Of a stretch of 64,000 nt of DNA, positions 63,189 to 64,000 are shown in pieces. The stretch's first letter is position 1. The number at the start of each line of letters is the position of its first letter. The stretch comes from Euwallacea fornicatus (Eukaryota > Arthropoda > Insecta > Coleoptera > Curculionidae), in assembly GCF_040115645.1 (NCBI RefSeq), contig NC_089579.1, positions 1,426,001 to 1,490,000 on the forward strand, in the 5' to 3' direction. Both the position numbers and the translations under genes were made by a program. The notes below the pieces were generated by a model. The model had not been told where the DNA came from and did not search any database. It was given only the letters and a program-made list of their open reading frames with translations.

Positions 63189-64000
63189 TTTTATTTAGTA
63201 TTTAAGTTTAGATTAAGCGTTTTCTGGGGTAGTCATCATTCGAGTTAGCAACAAACATTTAAAGAACGGATCGGGTGAATAATCCTCCCTCACACCCTCA
63301 CACAAGGGGCGAGTCTTAAGTGGGAGTTTTCTTTTTCTTTTCTTAATACGAATCTTCAGGTTAAATTTATTAGAAATCCGAAACATCAAAAACAACTCAA
63401 AACGACTTCTTTACCACTCTAAAACAATCATTCCGTTCCATACTTTTTGGACAAGACGCCAAACTTTTATCTACCGCGACATAGGAACTATTTTAACTAA
63501 TATAAGTTCAGTCCATTTCCACAAGATTAAGCGAAAACACGATCTTTACAAAATATCACACATTAAGGGTCATTTAAATAGTTTTGAACTTTTTAACTTG
63601 AAATTTTAATGTGAATTAAAAGAAACACTTCACAAACTCACTTTAATTTTTTTATAACTTAAAAATAGGGTTTTGGCACCAAACAAAACAACACAAATTT
63701 TACACTTACCAAATACAATTAGAAGAGAATAGAAAAGAGGGACGAATTCGTCTCAAGCACAAATCTACATTTATAAAATAACAACAATAGGAACAAAGTC
63801 AGCATTTTACGGTTAGCAGGACATTCGGGTGGTTTTTGAGATTTCTCTTAACTTTTCGAAGTCGACATCGCGACACAAATCGAAAACTCCCACTCAAGAC
63901 GTATTTCGCATATACACGGTGTAGCGTCTGGTATTAGTTGGCGAACTGGTATTAGTTGGCGAACCTCGGCTAACCAGAGATAGTCGAAAAGTGACTTTTG
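63189..64000. other. Right edge, no gene recognised
   Basis: AT-rich, becoming less so towards the end. The frame 63213-63395 (-) is Lys/Arg-rich and not recognisable. At 63929-63964 there are two consecutive exact copies of an 18-base unit (CTGGTATTAGTTGGCGAA). The last 150 bases have the mixed composition of a promoter region, but no element can be assigned. Confidence 0.4.
63929..63964. repeat. 18 bp tandem duplication
   Basis: Two exact adjacent copies of CTGGTATTAGTTGGCGAA. Either a recent slippage duplication or paired binding sites near a promoter; the sequence alone does not decide. Confidence 0.85.

Noticed and set aside
1..64000. tRNA or rRNA genes, CRISPR arrays, bacterial operon features
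   Set aside because: No cloverleaf with an internal B box, rRNA sequence or spacer-repeat array was seen. The spliced genes exclude a prokaryotic origin.

Overview
The window is nuclear DNA from an insect: it is AT-rich, its genes are split by GT-AG introns, and it carries an Osiris-family (DUF1676) gene, a family confined to insects. Gene density, intron sizes and the mix of Tc1/mariner and jockey remnants would suit a beetle, but the order is my inference.

Layout. 1-9.2 kb: gene-poor, with one long fold-back repeat and a second possible MITE. 9.2-10.5 kb (+): a four-exon Osiris gene. 10.5-13.9 kb: AT-rich spacer with a ~850 bp element bounded by mariner-like inverted ends. 13.9-17.7 kb (-): a five-exon glycerophosphocholine phosphodiesterase (GPCPD1-like; CBM20 plus GDPD domains). 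20.0-44.9 kb (-): one PNUTS (PPP1R10) gene with five exons over 25 kb. Its first exon supplies only the ATG to the coding sequence, and introns 1, 2 and 4 are about 3.3, 6.9 and 11.7 kb. 46.7-48.6 kb (+): mRpS18B and a PYROXD1-like oxidoreductase, overlapping at a shared ATGA and probably on one transcript. 48.7-49.4 kb (-): RpL35, tail-to-tail with PYROXD1. 50.3-50.9 kb (-): a broken membrane-glycoprotein-like remnant. 52.0-54.2 kb (+): a secreted seven-exon trypsin-like protease. 54.7-55.4 kb: a dead mariner-type transposase fragment abutting a jockey-type reverse transcriptase fragment. 56.5-57.9 kb: seventeen head-to-tail copies of a 79 bp unit. 58.5-64 kb: isolated exon-like segments with good splice sites, a GC-rich island and two inverted-repeat elements. 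These may be the 5' exons of a gene lying mostly outside the window, which I could not identify.

Functional picture. mRpS18B, PYROXD1, RpL35 and PNUTS are housekeeping genes (mitochondrial translation, redox repair, cytosolic ribosome, nuclear PP1 control and transcription termination) clustered at 45-49 kb. GPCPD1 is phospholipid metabolism. The Osiris gene and the protease are tissue- or stage-specific types. Splice joins were derived by reading the sequence. For every complete gene the summed exon length is divisible by three and the joined protein follows its family across each junction. The least explained object is the 79 bp array, each unit of which carries a partial match to the CTCF core motif.
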